Shown here one piece after another: positions 42,777-52,810 of a stretch of 64,000 bases of DNA (positions are counted from its first letter, which is position 1; each line of letters opens with the position of its first letter). The notes under the pieces were generated by a model, which did no database searches, was not told where the DNA came from, and saw only the letters and a program-made list of their open reading frames with translations. The stretch spans positions 1 through 64,000 of the forward strand of contig NZ_BBWQ01000002.1 of assembly GCF_001463885.1 (NCBI RefSeq), read 5' to 3'. Origin of the DNA: Aureimonas altamirensis (GTDB taxonomy: Bacteria; Pseudomonadota; Alphaproteobacteria; Rhizobiales; Rhizobiaceae). Made by a program: the position numbers and the translations under genes.

Positions 42777-42819
42777 ATGGCATCACGATGGCATCACGCC
42801 CCAATCACGCCGGGCGTGA
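42777..42819. promoter_or_regulatory. Repeat-rich operator-like region between slt and dapA
   Basis: Two head-to-tail copies of ATGGCATCACG (42777-42798) are followed by the inverted repeat TCACGCC-G-GGCGTGA (42805-42819). All share a TCACG core, consistent with a regulator-binding site between the divergent genes. Confidence 0.4.
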
Positions 42820-42822
42820 CGC

Positions 42823-42851
42823 TTGTTTAGGCTGTTGCCCTTTACTATGGT
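42823..42851 (+). promoter_or_regulatory. Possible dapA promoter
   Basis: TTGTTT and TATGGT separated by 17 nt, a fair match to the alphaproteobacterial housekeeping consensus, located directly after the repeat-rich region and about 95 nt before dapA. Confidence 0.35.
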
Positions 42852-42944
42852 GCGCCCAATCGCAACGCATAGGGCTTGGGACCGCCGGTTTCCGCCCTGC
42901 GCCGGCGCCCGGCATCGGGCGAGCCGGCAGAGGAAATGACAGTC

Positions 42945-43826
42945 ATGTTCAAGGGGTCGATGACGGCGCTCGTAACGCCGTTCAACGAAGATGGAAGCCT
43001 CGACGAGGCGGGGTTCCGCACGCTCGTCGAATGGCAGATCGCCGAAGGCAGCCACGGGCTGGTGCCCGTCGGCACGACCGGCGAAAGCCCCACGCTGACC
43101 CATGCCGAACACAAGCGCGTCGTGGAAATCTGTGTCGAAGTTGCCGCCGGCCGGGTGCCGGTGATGGCCGGCGCAGGCTCCAACAACACGGTCGAGGCGG
43201 TCGATCTTGCGCGCTTCGCGCAAGGGGCCGGGGCCGATGGCGTGCTCGTCGTCACCCCCTATTACAACAAGCCAAACCAGCGCGGCCTCTATGCCCATTA
43301 TGCCGCCATTGCGCGCGCCATCGACCTGCCTATCGTGATCTACAACATTCCACCGCGCTCCATCATCGACATGAGCGTGGAGACGATGGCGCGCCTGGCG
43401 CAGGAGTTTCCCAACATCGTCGGCGTCAAGGATGCGACGGCAAAGCTCGACCGCGTCTCCGAGCAGCGGCAGGCGATCGGGGCGGACTTCATCCAGCTTT
43501 CCGGCGAGGACGCGACGGCACTCGGCTTCAATGCCCATGGCGGCCATGGCTGCATTTCGGTGACGGCCAATGTTGCCCCGCGGCTCTGCGCCGAGTTCCA
43601 GAATGCCTGCCTGGCAGGGGACTATGCCAAGGCGTTGACCTACCAGGACAAGCTGATGCCGCTGCACAAGGCGATGTTCATCGAGCCGAACCCCGGCGGC
43701 CCCAAATATGCGCTGGAGCGCCTGGGCAAGATCCGCAACAATCTGCGTTCCCCGCTTCTGCCAATCGAGCGGCAGACGGAAGAGGCCATCGACGCGGCGT
43801 TGCGCCATGCCGGGCTGATCAACTGA
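42945..43826 (+). CDS. dapA: 4-hydroxy-tetrahydrodipicolinate synthase
   Basis: 293 residues, family length. TIM barrel with [19 protein letters not shown], the Tyr in VIYNIPPRS and the Schiff-base Lys in GVKDATAKL. Condenses pyruvate with aspartate semialdehyde, the first committed step to lysine and diaminopimelate. GAGGA at 42931 is well spaced for ATG 42945 and too close to ATG 42936. Sits between slt and smpB as in other rhizobia. Confidence 0.95.
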   Translation: MFKGSMTALVTPFNEDGSLDEAGFRTLVEWQIAEGSHGLVPVGTTGESPTLTHAEHKRVVEICVEVAAGRVPVMAGAGSNNTVEAVDLARFAQGAGADGVLVVTPYYNKPNQRGLYAHYAAIARAIDLPIVIYNIPPRSIIDMSVETMARLAQEFPNIVGVKDATAKLDRVSEQRQAIGADFIQLSGEDATALGFNAHGGHGCISVTANVAPRLCAEFQNACLAGDYAKALTYQDKLMPLHKAMFIEPNPGGPKYALERLGKIRNNLRSPLLPIERQTEEAIDAALRHAGLIN

Positions 43827-43877
43827 TTTGACCCGCCGGGGCCCGAACCCCATTTGATTACGAGACCAGACATGCAC

Positions 43878-43901
43878 AGGGCCGGCATTGCCGGCCCTTT
43901 T
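43878..43901 (+). terminator. Terminator of dapA
   Basis: 9-bp stem AGGGCCGGC / GCCGGCCCT with an ATT loop and a short T run, between dapA and smpB. Confidence 0.75.
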
Positions 43902-43918
43902 CAAGACTGAAGCGAGAT

Positions 43919-44398
43919 ATGGCCAAGGCGAAGGATCAGAAATCGAATATCGTTGCGGAAAACCGCAAGGCTCGGTTTCACTACGAAATCATGGATACGC
44001 TGGAGGCCGGACTCGTCCTGACGGGGACGGAGGTCAAGTCGCTGCGGCTGGGCAAGGCCACCATAGCGGAGTCCTACGCGACGGAGGAGGGCGGTGAGAT
44101 ATGGCTCATCAACTCGTTCGTGCCCGAATATCTGCAGGCCAACCGCTTCAACCACGAGCCCAAGCGACGCCGCAAGCTGCTGGTCCACAAGACGCAGCGC
44201 AACCGGCTGGCCGGCGCGGTGCAGCGCGACGGCATGACGCTGGTGCCCCTGCGAATCTACTTCAACGACCGCGGCATGGCGAAGCTGGAGCTGGCCGTCG
44301 CGCGGGGCAAGAACGCGCCCGACAAGCGTGAGACCATCAAGGAGCGCGACTGGAACCGCCAGAAGCAGCGCCTGATGAAACAGGCCCGCGCGGATTGA
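43919..44398 (+). CDS. smpB: SsrA-binding protein
   Basis: 159 residues. Starts with the family pattern [33 protein letters not shown] and ends with the basic tail [19 protein letters not shown]. Binds tmRNA to rescue stalled ribosomes. No ssrA gene is visible in the window. Confidence 0.96.
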   Translation: MAKAKDQKSNIVAENRKARFHYEIMDTLEAGLVLTGTEVKSLRLGKATIAESYATEEGGEIWLINSFVPEYLQANRFNHEPKRRRKLLVHKTQRNRLAGAVQRDGMTLVPLRIYFNDRGMAKLELAVARGKNAPDKRETIKERDWNRQKQRLMKQARAD

Positions 44399-44409
44399 CC
44401 CTGCAAGCC

Positions 44410-45072
44410 TTAGCCGAGCGCGGACCGCGCCTTGGCGAAGACGGCGTGGAACATCTCTTCCGTAAGGCGGCCGGTATTGGTGTTGTACCGGGAGCAATGG
44501 TAACTCGAGACGATCGTATAGCCGGCCACGTCCGCTGATCCGCAATGCGAAAAGGGCGCTTCCGCCAGCCGCACGCCCAGCGCCCGAAGGGTCGTTTCGT
44601 GTGCGATGCGGCCCAGCGTCACGATAACCCGCAGATTGGGCATTGCCGACACCACCGGCGTCAGGAAGCGGCGGCAATTGTTGATTTCCGGCCCGGTCGG
44701 CTTGTTCTGCGGCGGAACGCAGCGCACCCCATTCGCGATCGCGGCTTCCACCAGCTCAAGCGTGTCGTCCGGCCGCGCCTCGAAGGTGCCGCGCGCAAAA
44801 CCGAATGTCTTCAAGGTGGAATAGAGCAGGTCGCCGGCATAGTCGCCGGTGAAGGGACGCCCGGTCCGGTTGGCGCCCCTGAGGCCCGGCGCAAGGCCGG
44901 AGATCAACAGGCGAACGGATGCAGCCCCGTCCACCGGCATGAATGGTGGAACCGGCGCGTTGAACCACGACGGTTCACGCGCCTGCCATTCGTGCCGAAA
45001 GGCGGCAAGGCGCGGGCAGATGGGGCAGTCCGGCGCCGGATGCGCGGCGGCGGGCAGGTCGTCAAGCTGCAT
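44410..45072 (-). CDS. Uracil-DNA glycosylase, family 5 (UDGb-like)
   Basis: 220 residues. Iron-sulfur Cys in CPICPRL and in RCVPPQNKPT/INNC, motif I GLAPGLRGANRTGRPFTGDY and motif SYHCSRYNTNTGRL. Removes uracil and deaminated purines from DNA. ATG 45072 (MQLDDLPAA). Only 7 nt separate it from the NYN gene upstream, so they are co-transcribed. Confidence 0.88.
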   Translation of the reverse strand: MQLDDLPAAAHPAPDCPICPRLAAFRHEWQAREPSWFNAPVPPFMPVDGAASVRLLISGLAPGLRGANRTGRPFTGDYAGDLLYSTLKTFGFARGTFEARPDDTLELVEAAIANGVRCVPPQNKPTGPEINNCRRFLTPVVSAMPNLRVIVTLGRIAHETTLRALGVRLAEAPFSHCGSADVAGYTIVSSYHCSRYNTNTGRLTEEMFHAVFAKARSALG

Positions 45073-45079
45073 GAAGCGC

Positions 45080-45679
45080 TCAGACGGCGTCGTCGTCGAC
45101 GTCGGCTTCCGCCTCGGCACGACGCGCCAGCCGCGCTTCGCGCTCGGCAGGGTTGCGGCCCACTTCGGCGCGGAGGGAGTTCAGGTCGATGAAGTGGTCG
45201 GCGTGGCGGCGCAGATCGTCCGACACCATCGGCGGATTGGAAACCAGCGTCGATACGACCGAGACCTTGCGCCCCTTGCGCTGCAATGCCGCCACCAGCG
45301 AACGGAAGTCCCCGTCGCCGGAAAACAGCACGAAATGATCCACCGTCTCGACCAGCTCCATGGCGTTGAGCGCAAGCTCGATGTCCATGTTGCCCTTGAT
45401 CTTGCGACGGCCGGTGGAATCGGTGAATTCGCGCGCCGGCTTGGTTACGACCTTGTAGCCATTGTAGTCGAGCCAATCGACCAGAGGCCGGATGGATGAA
45501 TATTCCTGATCTTCCACCAGCGCCGTATAGTAATAGGCGCGGAGCAGGTATCCCCGCTTCTGGAAGGCGACTAGAAGCTTCTTGTAATCGATATCGAAGC
45601 CGAGGTTGCGCGACGTGGCGTAAAGGTTGGCGCCATCGATGAAAAGAGCGATCTTTTCGCGGGAGTCGAATACGTGCAT
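45080..45679 (-). CDS. NYN-domain (LabA/DUF88-like) putative ribonuclease
   Basis: 199 residues. NYN/PIN-like fold with acidic active-site residues: IALFIDGANLY, KGNMDIELALNAM, FVLFSGDGDFRSLVAAL. Ends in a charged tail rich in Arg, Ala and Asp. Related proteins are RNA nucleases. GAAGGG supports ATG 45679. Operon with the family-5 UDG. Divergent from rpoZ. Confidence 0.85.
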   Translation of the reverse strand: MHVFDSREKIALFIDGANLYATSRNLGFDIDYKKLLVAFQKRGYLLRAYYYTALVEDQEYSSIRPLVDWLDYNGYKVVTKPAREFTDSTGRRKIKGNMDIELALNAMELVETVDHFVLFSGDGDFRSLVAALQRKGRKVSVVSTLVSNPPMVSDDLRRHADHFIDLNSLRAEVGRNPAEREARLARRAEAEADVDDDAV

Positions 45680-45801
45680 AAGCCCTTCGTCATGAAAATG
45701 TCTTGGTTGAAATCTTGTCTGCATCCCGACATCCACGCGTTGCATGACTTGCCGGAAGCGCTTGGACGATAGCCGTAAATGCGTGGCTTGCCAACTGCAT
45801 C

Positions 45802-45815
45802 GTTGACTTGTCAAC
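45802..45815. promoter_or_regulatory. Palindrome upstream of rpoZ
   Basis: GTTGACTTGTCAAC, a 6+2+6 inverted repeat in the 252-nt divergent region between the NYN gene and rpoZ. It could be an operator or contain a -35 element (TTGACT). Confidence 0.35.
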
Positions 45816-45931
45816 AAGCGCGGAACGGCGGGGTTTTCGCGCGCGGCCGTCGCATGCCCTTGTATTGCCTTTGTCAAGTCGTTAAAGGGTGCAACTTCAA
45901 CCCGTAAATCCCCTTGATCGAGGAGACAGGC

Positions 45932-46330
45932 ATGGCCCGCGTCACCGTAGAAGATTGCGTCGACAAGGTCGAGAACCGCTTCGAACTCGTCCTGCTCGCC
46001 AGTCACCGCGCACGCCAGATTTCGCAGGGTCAGCCGATCACGGTCGACCGCGACAACGACAAGAACCCGGTTGTCGCCCTGCGCGAGATCGCCGACGAGA
46101 CCTTGTCGCCCGGCGACCTGAAGGAAGACCTCATCCACTCGCTGCAGAAGCATGTCGAGGTGGACGAGCCGGAAGCCGCCGCCCCCGCGCCGGGCACGCA
46201 GGCCCAGCCGGTCATCGCCGAGGCCGATGCTGACGAAGTCGAGACGATTACGTTCGACCGCATGTCCGAGGACGATCTCCTGGCCGGTATCGAAGGTCTT
46301 GTCCCGCCCGAGAAGAACGACGACTACTGA
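45932..46330 (+). CDS. rpoZ: RNA polymerase omega subunit
   Basis: 132 residues. Omega fold in the first 65 residues ([40 protein letters not shown]), then an acidic alphaproteobacterial C-terminal extension. Stabilises beta-prime and mediates ppGpp sensing. AGGAG selects ATG 45932. Next to rel, which makes ppGpp. Confidence 0.95.
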   Translation: MARVTVEDCVDKVENRFELVLLASHRARQISQGQPITVDRDNDKNPVVALREIADETLSPGDLKEDLIHSLQKHVEVDEPEAAAPAPGTQAQPVIAEADADEVETITFDRMSEDDLLAGIEGLVPPEKNDDY

Positions 46331-46398
46331 TAGGGTTCCGGCGCCGGATTACGCTCGATTGGGGCTTTCGGTGCACCCCTTGGAGAACCTATATGAAG

Positions 46399-46433
46399 GA
46401 GGGCGCGGCCGGCATGTCCGGCGCGCCCTCTTT
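46399..46433 (+). terminator. Terminator between rpoZ and rel
   Basis: Outer 8-bp stem GAGGGCGC / GCGCCCTC and inner 5-bp stem GCCGG / CCGGC, then TTT. It lies 33 nt before the rel start, so rel either has a promoter overlapping it or is reached by read-through. Confidence 0.65.
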
Positions 46434-46465
46434 GTCGTCGTCAGCTTCACGGAAATGCGCCTGCC

Positions 46466-48682
46466 ATGATGCGTCAGTATGAACTCGTCGAACGTGTCGC
46501 GGCCTACAAGCCGGATCTCGACGAGGCGTTGCTGAACAGGGCTTATGTCTATGCCATGCAGAAGCATGGATCGCAGAAGCGCGCCAGCGGCGACCCCTAT
46601 TTCTCGCATCCGCTGGAAGTGGCGGCCATCCTCACGGATCTGCATCTCGACGAAGCCACCATCGCTGTGGCCCTGCTGCACGACACGATCGAGGATACCG
46701 ACGCCACCCGCAAGGAAATCGACCAGCTTTTCGGCTCCAAGATCGGCCAGCTCGTCGAGGGGCTGACCAAGCTCAAGCGGCTGGAGCTGGTCAGCAAGAA
46801 GGCCGAGCAGGCCGAAAACCTGCGCAAGCTGCTGCTGGCCATCGCGGACGATATTCGCGTGCTGCTGGTCAAGCTTGCCGACCGTCTCCACAACATGCGC
46901 ACGCTCGGCGTCATGCGGCCCGAGAAGCGGGCCCGCATCGCGCAGGAGACGATGGACATCTATGCGGCGCTGGCGGGCCGCATGGGCATGCAGGACATGC
47001 GCGAGGAACTGGAGAACCTGTCCTTCAAGCACCTCAATCTCGAAGCCTACGAGACGGTGACCGCGCGGCTCGACGAGCTGAAGGAAAAACACGCCGGGAC
47101 CATCGACGAGATCGAGCGCGTTTTGTCCGACAAGCTGGCGGAAAACGGCATCGAGGCCGATGTGTCCGGCCGGCAGAAGAAGCCCTATTCGGTCTTCTCC
47201 AAGATGCAGCGCAAGGCGCTGTCGCTGGAGCAGTTGTCCGACATATTCGGCTTCCGCGTGCTGGTCGAGACGGAAGAGGATTGCTACCGCACCCTCGGTA
47301 TCGTCCATCGCACCTGGCCGATGGTGCCCGGCCGCTTCAAGGATTACATCTCGATCCCCAAGCAGAACGGCTACCGCTCCCTGCATACGACCATCGTCGG
47401 TCCTTCGCGCCAGCGCGTGGAACTTCAGATCCGCACGCGCGCCATGCACGACATCGCCGAATACGGCATCGCCGCGCATGAACTCTACAAGGACGGGATC
47501 GACGGCGACGAGCAGGACATGCGGCTGTCGAACGAGTCCAGCGCTTATGCCTGGTTGCGCCGCACGATCGAGCTTCTCAATCAGGGCGACACTCCGGAAG
47601 AGTTTCTGGAAAACACCAAGCTCGAGCTTTTCCAGGATCAGGTCTTCTGCTTCACCCCGAAGGGGCGGCTCATCTCGCTGCCACGCGGCGCGACGCCCAT
47701 CGACTTCGCCTATGCCGTGCACACCGATGTCGGGGATACCTGCGTCGGCTGCAAGATCGACGGCCGTATCATGCCGCTCGTCACCGAACTGGCCAACGGC
47801 GACGAGGTGGAGATCATCCGCTCCAAGGCCGCGACGCCGCCGCAGGCCTGGGAATCGATCGCCGTCACCGGCAAGGCGCGCGCCGCCATCCGCCGCGCCA
47901 CCCGGCTGGCCATCCGCAAGCAATATTCCGGCCTCGGCCAGCAGATCCTGGAGCGCAGCTTTCAGCGCGCCGGCAAGAGCTTCTCCCGCGATGGGCTGAA
48001 ACCCTATCTCGGCAAGCTGGGGCACAAGGATGTCGAGGATGCGCTTGCGGCGGTGGGGCGCGGCGAGATCGCCTCGGCGGACGTGCTGCGCGCGGTGCAT
48101 CCCGATTTTCAGGATACCCGCGCCGTGCGCCATGGCGTCAAGTCCGACGAACGCGGATGGTTCAGCCTTCGCAGCGCCACCGGCATGATCTTCCGCATTC
48201 CCGGCGAGGGGGGCGAGGGCGAGGCCAATGGCGGGGCGCTTCCCATTCGCGGCGTCGGCGACGACATGCCCGTGCATTTCGGTACGGATGGGGCCGTGCC
48301 GGGAGACCGTATCATCGGCATCATGGAGCCGGGCAAGGGCATCACCATCTATCCCATCCAGTCTCCGGCGCTGGCCGCCTTCGAGGACGAGCCGGAACGC
48401 TGGGTGGACATTCGCTGGGATCTCGACGCCGAGATGACCATGCGCTTTCCGGCGCGCATCCGCATATCGGCGCTGAACGAGCCGGGCGCGCTTGCCGAGA
48501 TCGCCGAGACGACGGCGTTGAACGACGCCAATATCAGCGGGCTCGAAACGGTGTCCTCCGCGCCGGATATCGCTGTCATGCTGATCGACCTTGAGGTATG
48601 GAACCTCCAGCATCTCAACCGTACGCTGAACCAGTTGCGCGGCAAGGCCTGCGTGACGGATGTCGTCCGCGTGAACGGGTGA
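46466..48682 (+). CDS. rel: Bifunctional (p)ppGpp synthetase/hydrolase
   Basis: 738 residues. Hydrolase HD domain intact ([21 protein letters not shown]), synthetase domain ([18 protein letters not shown]), TGS ([20 protein letters not shown]) and C-terminal ACT ([19 protein letters not shown]). Single Rsh enzyme setting the stringent response. Two adjacent ATG codons at 46466/46469. Confidence 0.95.
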   Translation: MMRQYELVERVAAYKPDLDEALLNRAYVYAMQKHGSQKRASGDPYFSHPLEVAAILTDLHLDEATIAVALLHDTIEDTDATRKEIDQLFGSKIGQLVEGLTKLKRLELVSKKAEQAENLRKLLLAIADDIRVLLVKLADRLHNMRTLGVMRPEKRARIAQETMDIYAALAGRMGMQDMREELENLSFKHLNLEAYETVTARLDELKEKHAGTIDEIERVLSDKLAENGIEADVSGRQKKPYSVFSKMQRKALSLEQLSDIFGFRVLVETEEDCYRTLGIVHRTWPMVPGRFKDYISIPKQNGYRSLHTTIVGPSRQRVELQIRTRAMHDIAEYGIAAHELYKDGIDGDEQDMRLSNESSAYAWLRRTIELLNQGDTPEEFLENTKLELFQDQVFCFTPKGRLISLPRGATPIDFAYAVHTDVGDTCVGCKIDGRIMPLVTELANGDEVEIIRSKAATPPQAWESIAVTGKARAAIRRATRLAIRKQYSGLGQQILERSFQRAGKSFSRDGLKPYLGKLGHKDVEDALAAVGRGEIASADVLRAVHPDFQDTRAVRHGVKSDERGWFSLRSATGMIFRIPGEGGEGEANGGALPIRGVGDDMPVHFGTDGAVPGDRIIGIMEPGKGITIYPIQSPALAAFEDEPERWVDIRWDLDAEMTMRFPARIRISALNEPGALAEIAETTALNDANISGLETVSSAPDIAVMLIDLEVWNLQHLNRTLNQLRGKACVTDVVRVNG

Positions 48683-48711
48683 GAAGGCAACAGGAACAGG
48701 CAGGAACTCCC

Positions 48712-49290
48712 GTGGACCAGTCCGAAGTCATCGAAATCTTCCGCAAGGCGGGCGCCTATCTGGAGGGTCATTTCATTTTGACCTCCGGCTTGCGGAGCCC
48801 GATCTTCCTGCAGAAGGCGCGCGTCTTCATGCATCCGGACCTGACGGAGCGCCTCTGCCGGGCGCTGGCCGACAAGATCCGCGCTGCCGTGCCCGGAAAG
48901 ATCGACTACATCGTCGGCCCCGCCGTTGGCGGCTTGATCCCGGCCTACGAGACATCGCGCCATCTTGGCCCGCCCGCCATCTATGTCGAGCGCGAGAACG
49001 GCCGTTTCCGGCTGCGCCGCTTCGAGGTGGCCGCTGGCGCCCGCGTCGTCATCGTGGAGGATATCGTTTCCACCGGGCTGTCGATCCGCGAAACCATCGA
49101 GGCCCTGCAGGAAATCGGCGTCGAGGTGGTTGCCGCCGCCTGCGTCATCGACCGGTCGGCCGGCAAGGTGGATGTCGGCGTACCGTTGATCGCGCTGGCG
49201 CAATACGAGGTGCCGGCCTATCCGGCCGACGCCCTACCGCCCGAGCTTGCCGCGATCCCGGCGGTCAAGCCCGGCAGCCGGTCTCTTTAG
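48712..49290 (+). CDS. pyrE: Orotate phosphoribosyltransferase
   Basis: 192 residues from GTG 48712 (CAGGAAC upstream), normal length. PRPP-binding loop [18 protein letters not shown]; early [25 protein letters not shown]. Converts orotate plus PRPP to OMP in pyrimidine synthesis. 29 nt after rel. Confidence 0.94.
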   Translation: MDQSEVIEIFRKAGAYLEGHFILTSGLRSPIFLQKARVFMHPDLTERLCRALADKIRAAVPGKIDYIVGPAVGGLIPAYETSRHLGPPAIYVERENGRFRLRRFEVAAGARVVIVEDIVSTGLSIRETIEALQEIGVEVVAAACVIDRSAGKVDVGVPLIALAQYEVPAYPADALPPELAAIPAVKPGSRSL

Positions 49291-49301
49291 GTCGCCCGTC
49301 C

Positions 49302-49844
49302 GTGCTGTTCCGCCGTCGCAAGCCCGAAACGCTCCGGGGCAGGGTCAGGCTCTTCCTCTGGCCACGGCGCTCGTGGGGGCGGTCGTTCAGCTATTTCAAG
49401 AAGCGCGTGCTGCGTCTGAAGGCGACGCCGCATGCCATCGCGGCAGGCTTCTCGGCCGGCGTCTTCGCCGCGTTCAGCCCGATTCTGGGTGGGCATATCC
49501 TGATGGCCCTTGCCATCGCCTACTGCATCTCCGGCAACATGGCGGCGGCGGCGTTGGGCACGGCGATCGCCAATCCGCTGACATTTCCCATGATCTGGGC
49601 CGGCACCTACGAGGTCGGCCGGCTGCTGATCGGTACGCACAGCGCCGAGGGGGGGCGCAAGGGCATCGGCGAAGCCCTGTCCTCGATGGATGTCGCGGCG
49701 ATCTGGAAGCCTTATCTGGAGCCCATGCTGATCGGGTCCCTGATCCTCGGAGCGCTGTTCGGGGTTCTGGCCTATTTCATTCTCTACACGGCGGTGAAAG
49801 GCTATCAGGCGAACCGTCGCAAGGGAGGGACGAGGCAGGCATGA
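49302..49844 (+). CDS. DUF2062 membrane protein
   Basis: 180 residues from GTG 49302. DUF2062 pattern: [40 protein letters not shown] and hydrophobic segments including [20 protein letters not shown]. Inner-membrane protein of unknown function, 11 nt after pyrE, with its TGA overlapping the acpS ATG. Confidence 0.88.
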   Translation: MLFRRRKPETLRGRVRLFLWPRRSWGRSFSYFKKRVLRLKATPHAIAAGFSAGVFAAFSPILGGHILMALAIAYCISGNMAAAALGTAIANPLTFPMIWAGTYEVGRLLIGTHSAEGGRKGIGEALSSMDVAAIWKPYLEPMLIGSLILGALFGVLAYFILYTAVKGYQANRRKGGTRQA

Positions 49845-50242
49845 TCATCGGCATCGGCAGCGACCTGATCGATATCCGCCGCGTCGCGGCGACGCTCGAG
49901 CGCCATGGCACGCGGTTCGAAGCGCGCGTCTTCACCGATGTCGAGCGGCGCAAATCCAACGCGCGCACCCTGCGGGCGGCCTCCTACGCCAAGCGCTTCG
50001 CCGCCAAGGAGGCCTGCGCCAAGGCGCTGGGTACGGGGCTGTCCCAAGGCGTCTTCTGGCGAGACATGGGCGTCGTCAACGCGCCATCCGGCAAGCCGAC
50101 GATGCAGTTGACGGGCGGCGCGGCCAAACGGCTGGCCAACCTTCTACCGGACGGCATGGAAGCCGCCATCCACCTGACCATCACGGACGATTATCCGCTG
50201 GCGCAAGCCTTCGTCATCATCGAGGCGCTGCCGACGCGATGA
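49841..50242 (+). CDS. acpS: Holo-[acyl-carrier-protein] synthase
   Basis: 133 residues. [12 protein letters not shown] with the metal-binding Asp and [19 protein letters not shown] with Glu and Lys. Transfers 4'-phosphopantetheine from CoA to ACP. GGGAGG-rich leader before ATG 49841; overlaps DUF2062 by ATGA. Confidence 0.95.
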   Translation: MIIGIGSDLIDIRRVAATLERHGTRFEARVFTDVERRKSNARTLRAASYAKRFAAKEACAKALGTGLSQGVFWRDMGVVNAPSGKPTMQLTGGAAKRLANLLPDGMEAAIHLTITDDYPLAQAFVIIEALPTR

Positions 50243-50302
50243 ATGCCAGCCGATTGCCCTGAAACCGACAACACTTTAGATCATGGAAAAATTCTGCAAC
50301 AC

Positions 50303-50318
50303 GGCGGAAGTTTCCGCC
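50303..50318. promoter_or_regulatory. 16-bp palindrome upstream of lepB
   Basis: GGCGGAA-GT-TTCCGCC inverted repeat in the 107-nt acpS-lepB gap. Could be an operator for the lepB-rnc-era-recO block. Confidence 0.35.
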
Positions 50319-50349
50319 CCCTGCACACGATGTATCGAGGAAAACCGAG

Positions 50350-51078
50350 ATGGCTGAACGGGCCGCAAAAAAGGAATCGTCCAGCTTCGTCGAGGTGGTC
50401 ATCGCCGTGGTCCAGGCGGTGGCGCTGGCGCTCGTCATCCGCACGGTGCTGCTGCAGCCATTTTCGATTCCATCCGGCTCCATGATCCCGACGCTTCTGG
50501 TGGGCGATTACGTGCTCGTCACCAAATGGAGCTACGGCTACTCGAAATACTCGCTTCCCTTGTCGCCCGACCTGTTCGACGGCCGTATCCTGGCATCCGA
50601 GCCGGAGCGCGGCGACGTCATCGTGTTCCGCAAGCCGTCGGATACGGATGTCGATTTCATCAAGCGCCTGATCGGCCTGCCGGGCGATACGGTGCAGATG
50701 CGCGATGGCGTGCTCTACATCAACGGCACCGCCGTACCCAAGGAGCCGGCGGGCTTCTTCACCGAGGCAAACGGCATCGAGGTGCCCCAGTACCGCGAGA
50801 CGCTGCCCAATGGCGTCAGCTACATGACCTTGGACAAGACAACCACGATGGCCGACAACACCCGTGAATTCGTGGTGCCCGCCGGCCATTACTTCATGAT
50901 GGGCGACAACCGGGACAATTCCGACGACAGCCGCGGCAGCGTCGGTTACGTGCCCTTCGAAAACCTCGTCGGCAAGGCGCAGATCATCTTCTTCTCGCTC
51001 GATGGCGACTGGGCCCTGAAGTTCTGGCGCTGGCCGTCCGACCTGCGGATCGAACGTTTCTTCACATGGTTGAGCTGA
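50350..51078 (+). CDS. lepB: Signal peptidase I
   Basis: 242 residues. One N-terminal membrane helix (VVIAVVQAVALALVIRTVLL), catalytic Ser in IPSGSMIPTL and Lys in DFIKRLIGLPGD, box E GDNRDNSDDSR. Cleaves secretory signal peptides on the periplasmic side. Its last 13 nt overlap rnc. Confidence 0.96.
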   Translation: MAERAAKKESSSFVEVVIAVVQAVALALVIRTVLLQPFSIPSGSMIPTLLVGDYVLVTKWSYGYSKYSLPLSPDLFDGRILASEPERGDVIVFRKPSDTDVDFIKRLIGLPGDTVQMRDGVLYINGTAVPKEPAGFFTEANGIEVPQYRETLPNGVSYMTLDKTTTMADNTREFVVPAGHYFMMGDNRDNSDDSRGSVGYVPFENLVGKAQIIFFSLDGDWALKFWRWPSDLRIERFFTWLS

Positions 51079-51764
51079 CCAAAAGCCTCGACGGGCTGGA
51101 AAAGCTGATCGGGCTGTCGTTCAAGGACAGCCATCGGCTTGAACTTGCCCTGACGCATTCGAGCCTGAAGCAGGGGCGCGACGCCGCCAATTACGAGCGT
51201 ATGGAATTTCTGGGCGACAGGGTGCTCGGCCTCGCCATCGCGGAGCGCCTCTTCGTCGAGTTTCCGACCGCACCGGAAGGCGAGCTTTCGGTACGCCTGA
51301 ACATGCTCGTCTCGGCGGAAACATGCGCCGCCATTGCCGACGAACTGGGCCTCGGACGGTATATCCGCCATGGCGGCGAGTTGACCAAGCTGGCGGCGCA
51401 GCGCACGCGCAACATCCGTGCCGACGTGGTGGAGGCGTTGATCGCCGCCATCTACCTGGAGCATGGCTACGGCGCGGCACGCGATTTCGTGATGAAGCAT
51501 TGGGGCAGCCGCCTCACCGCGCCCGCCTCGGCACGGCGCGATCCGAAGACCGAATTGCAGGAATGGGCCCACCAGAAGGTCGGCCGGCCGCCGGCCTACG
51601 CGCTGATCGACCGGAGCGGGCCGGACCATGAGCCGCTTTTCACGGTGTCCGCCAACATCGACGGCATTGCCCCGGCAACCGGCAAGGGGCGGTCCAAGCG
51701 GCAGGCCGAGACGGCAGCCGCCGAAACGATTTTGCGCCGCGAAGGCATCTGGCCGAAGGGCTGA
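51066..51764 (+). CDS. rnc: Ribonuclease III
   Basis: 232 residues. Signature NYERMEFLGDRVLGL, second acidic site DVVEALIAAIYLEHG, then a dsRNA-binding domain (KTELQEWAHQK, ATGKGRSKRQAETAAA). Processes rRNA precursors and double-stranded RNA. Translationally coupled to lepB. Confidence 0.96.
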   Translation: MVELTKSLDGLEKLIGLSFKDSHRLELALTHSSLKQGRDAANYERMEFLGDRVLGLAIAERLFVEFPTAPEGELSVRLNMLVSAETCAAIADELGLGRYIRHGGELTKLAAQRTRNIRADVVEALIAAIYLEHGYGAARDFVMKHWGSRLTAPASARRDPKTELQEWAHQKVGRPPAYALIDRSGPDHEPLFTVSANIDGIAPATGKGRSKRQAETAAAETILRREGIWPKG

Positions 51765-51840
51765 TCGCAGCCCCTATGCCGGCATGCCGAAGCGGGATAT
51801 CCTTCCCCGAATAGTGATTGATCGAAAGAGAACTTCTGAA

Positions 51841-52779
51841 TTGACTGAGGACCAGACCTCGGGCGGCGACGCCACACTTGAAACGGCGCCCACGCGCTCG
51901 GGCTTCGTGGCGCTGATCGGCGCGCCGAACGCCGGCAAGTCGACCCTCGTGAACCAGCTTGTCGGCACCAAGGTGTCGATCGTCACCCACAAGGTCCAGA
52001 CGACGCGCGCCCTCGTGCGCGGCATCGCCATCCGCAACCGCACGCAGATCGTCTTCGTCGATACGCCCGGCGTATTCCAGCCGCGGCGTCGGTTGGACAG
52101 GGCCATGGTGCGCACGGCATGGGGCGGCGCCAAGGATGCGGATGTGGTGCTGGCCATCGTCGATGCGGAGCGCGGCGTTTCGCCCGATGTCGAGACGATC
52201 GTCGAACGCCTCAAGGAAACCCGGCGCCCGGTCGTGCTTCTGCTCAACAAGGTGGATCGCATCAAGCGCGAAAAGCTGCTGGCGCTGACGCAGGATCTCA
52301 GCTCCCGCGTCGAGTTCGAGCGCGTCTTCATGATCTCGGCCTTGACCGGCTCCGGCTGCGACGACCTGATGAACTGGCTTGCCGAACGTCTGCCCGAAGG
52401 GCCCTGGTACTATCCGGAAGATCAGATCTCCGACCTGCCGTTGCGCCAGCTTGCCGCCGAAATCACGCGCGAGAAACTGTTCCTGCGGCTGCATCAGGAA
52501 ATCCCCTACGCCTCCACGGTGGAGACGGAATTGTGGGAGCAGAAGCCCAACGGCTCCGTGCGGATCGAGCAGACCATCTATGTCGAGCGCGATAGCCAGA
52601 AGGCCATCGTGCTGGGCCGCAAGGGCGAGACGATCAAGGCGATCGGGCAGGCTGCCCGCACCGAAATCGCCGAGGCGGCCGACCAGAAGGTTCACCTGTT
52701 CCTGTTCGTCAAGGTGCGCGAGCACTGGAGCGACGATCCGGAGCGCTACCGCGAGATGGGGCTGGACTTCTCGTCCTGA
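51841..52779 (+). CDS. era: GTPase Era
   Basis: 312 residues from TTG 51841, giving MTEDQTS before the G domain, as is usual for the family; AGAGAA lies upstream. G1 GAPNAGKST, G3 DTPGV, G4 NKVD, and a KH domain (VLGRKGETIKAIG). Binds 16S rRNA in 30S assembly. ATG 51784 and GTG 51814 are in frame but have no good ribosome-binding site. Confidence 0.94.
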   Translation: MTEDQTSGGDATLETAPTRSGFVALIGAPNAGKSTLVNQLVGTKVSIVTHKVQTTRALVRGIAIRNRTQIVFVDTPGVFQPRRRLDRAMVRTAWGGAKDADVVLAIVDAERGVSPDVETIVERLKETRRPVVLLLNKVDRIKREKLLALTQDLSSRVEFERVFMISALTGSGCDDLMNWLAERLPEGPWYYPEDQISDLPLRQLAAEITREKLFLRLHQEIPYASTVETELWEQKPNGSVRIEQTIYVERDSQKAIVLGRKGETIKAIGQAARTEIAEAADQKVHLFLFVKVREHWSDDPERYREMGLDFSS

Positions 52780-52810
52780 GCCGCCCACCCCGCCATCGGA
52801 CCGAACGCTT

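Noticed and set aside
42777-42798. Tandem 11-mers considered as a CRISPR-like or satellite array
   Set aside because: Only two contiguous copies, no spacers and no cas genes; an operator is more likely.
43902-44409. ssrA (tmRNA) gene next to smpB
   Set aside because: No tag-coding or tRNA-like halves are visible around smpB; short gaps exclude it.
46349-48613. 754-codon open frame antisense to rel
   Set aside because: Same high-GC shadow effect; rel on the plus strand is complete with HD, synthetase, TGS and ACT domains.
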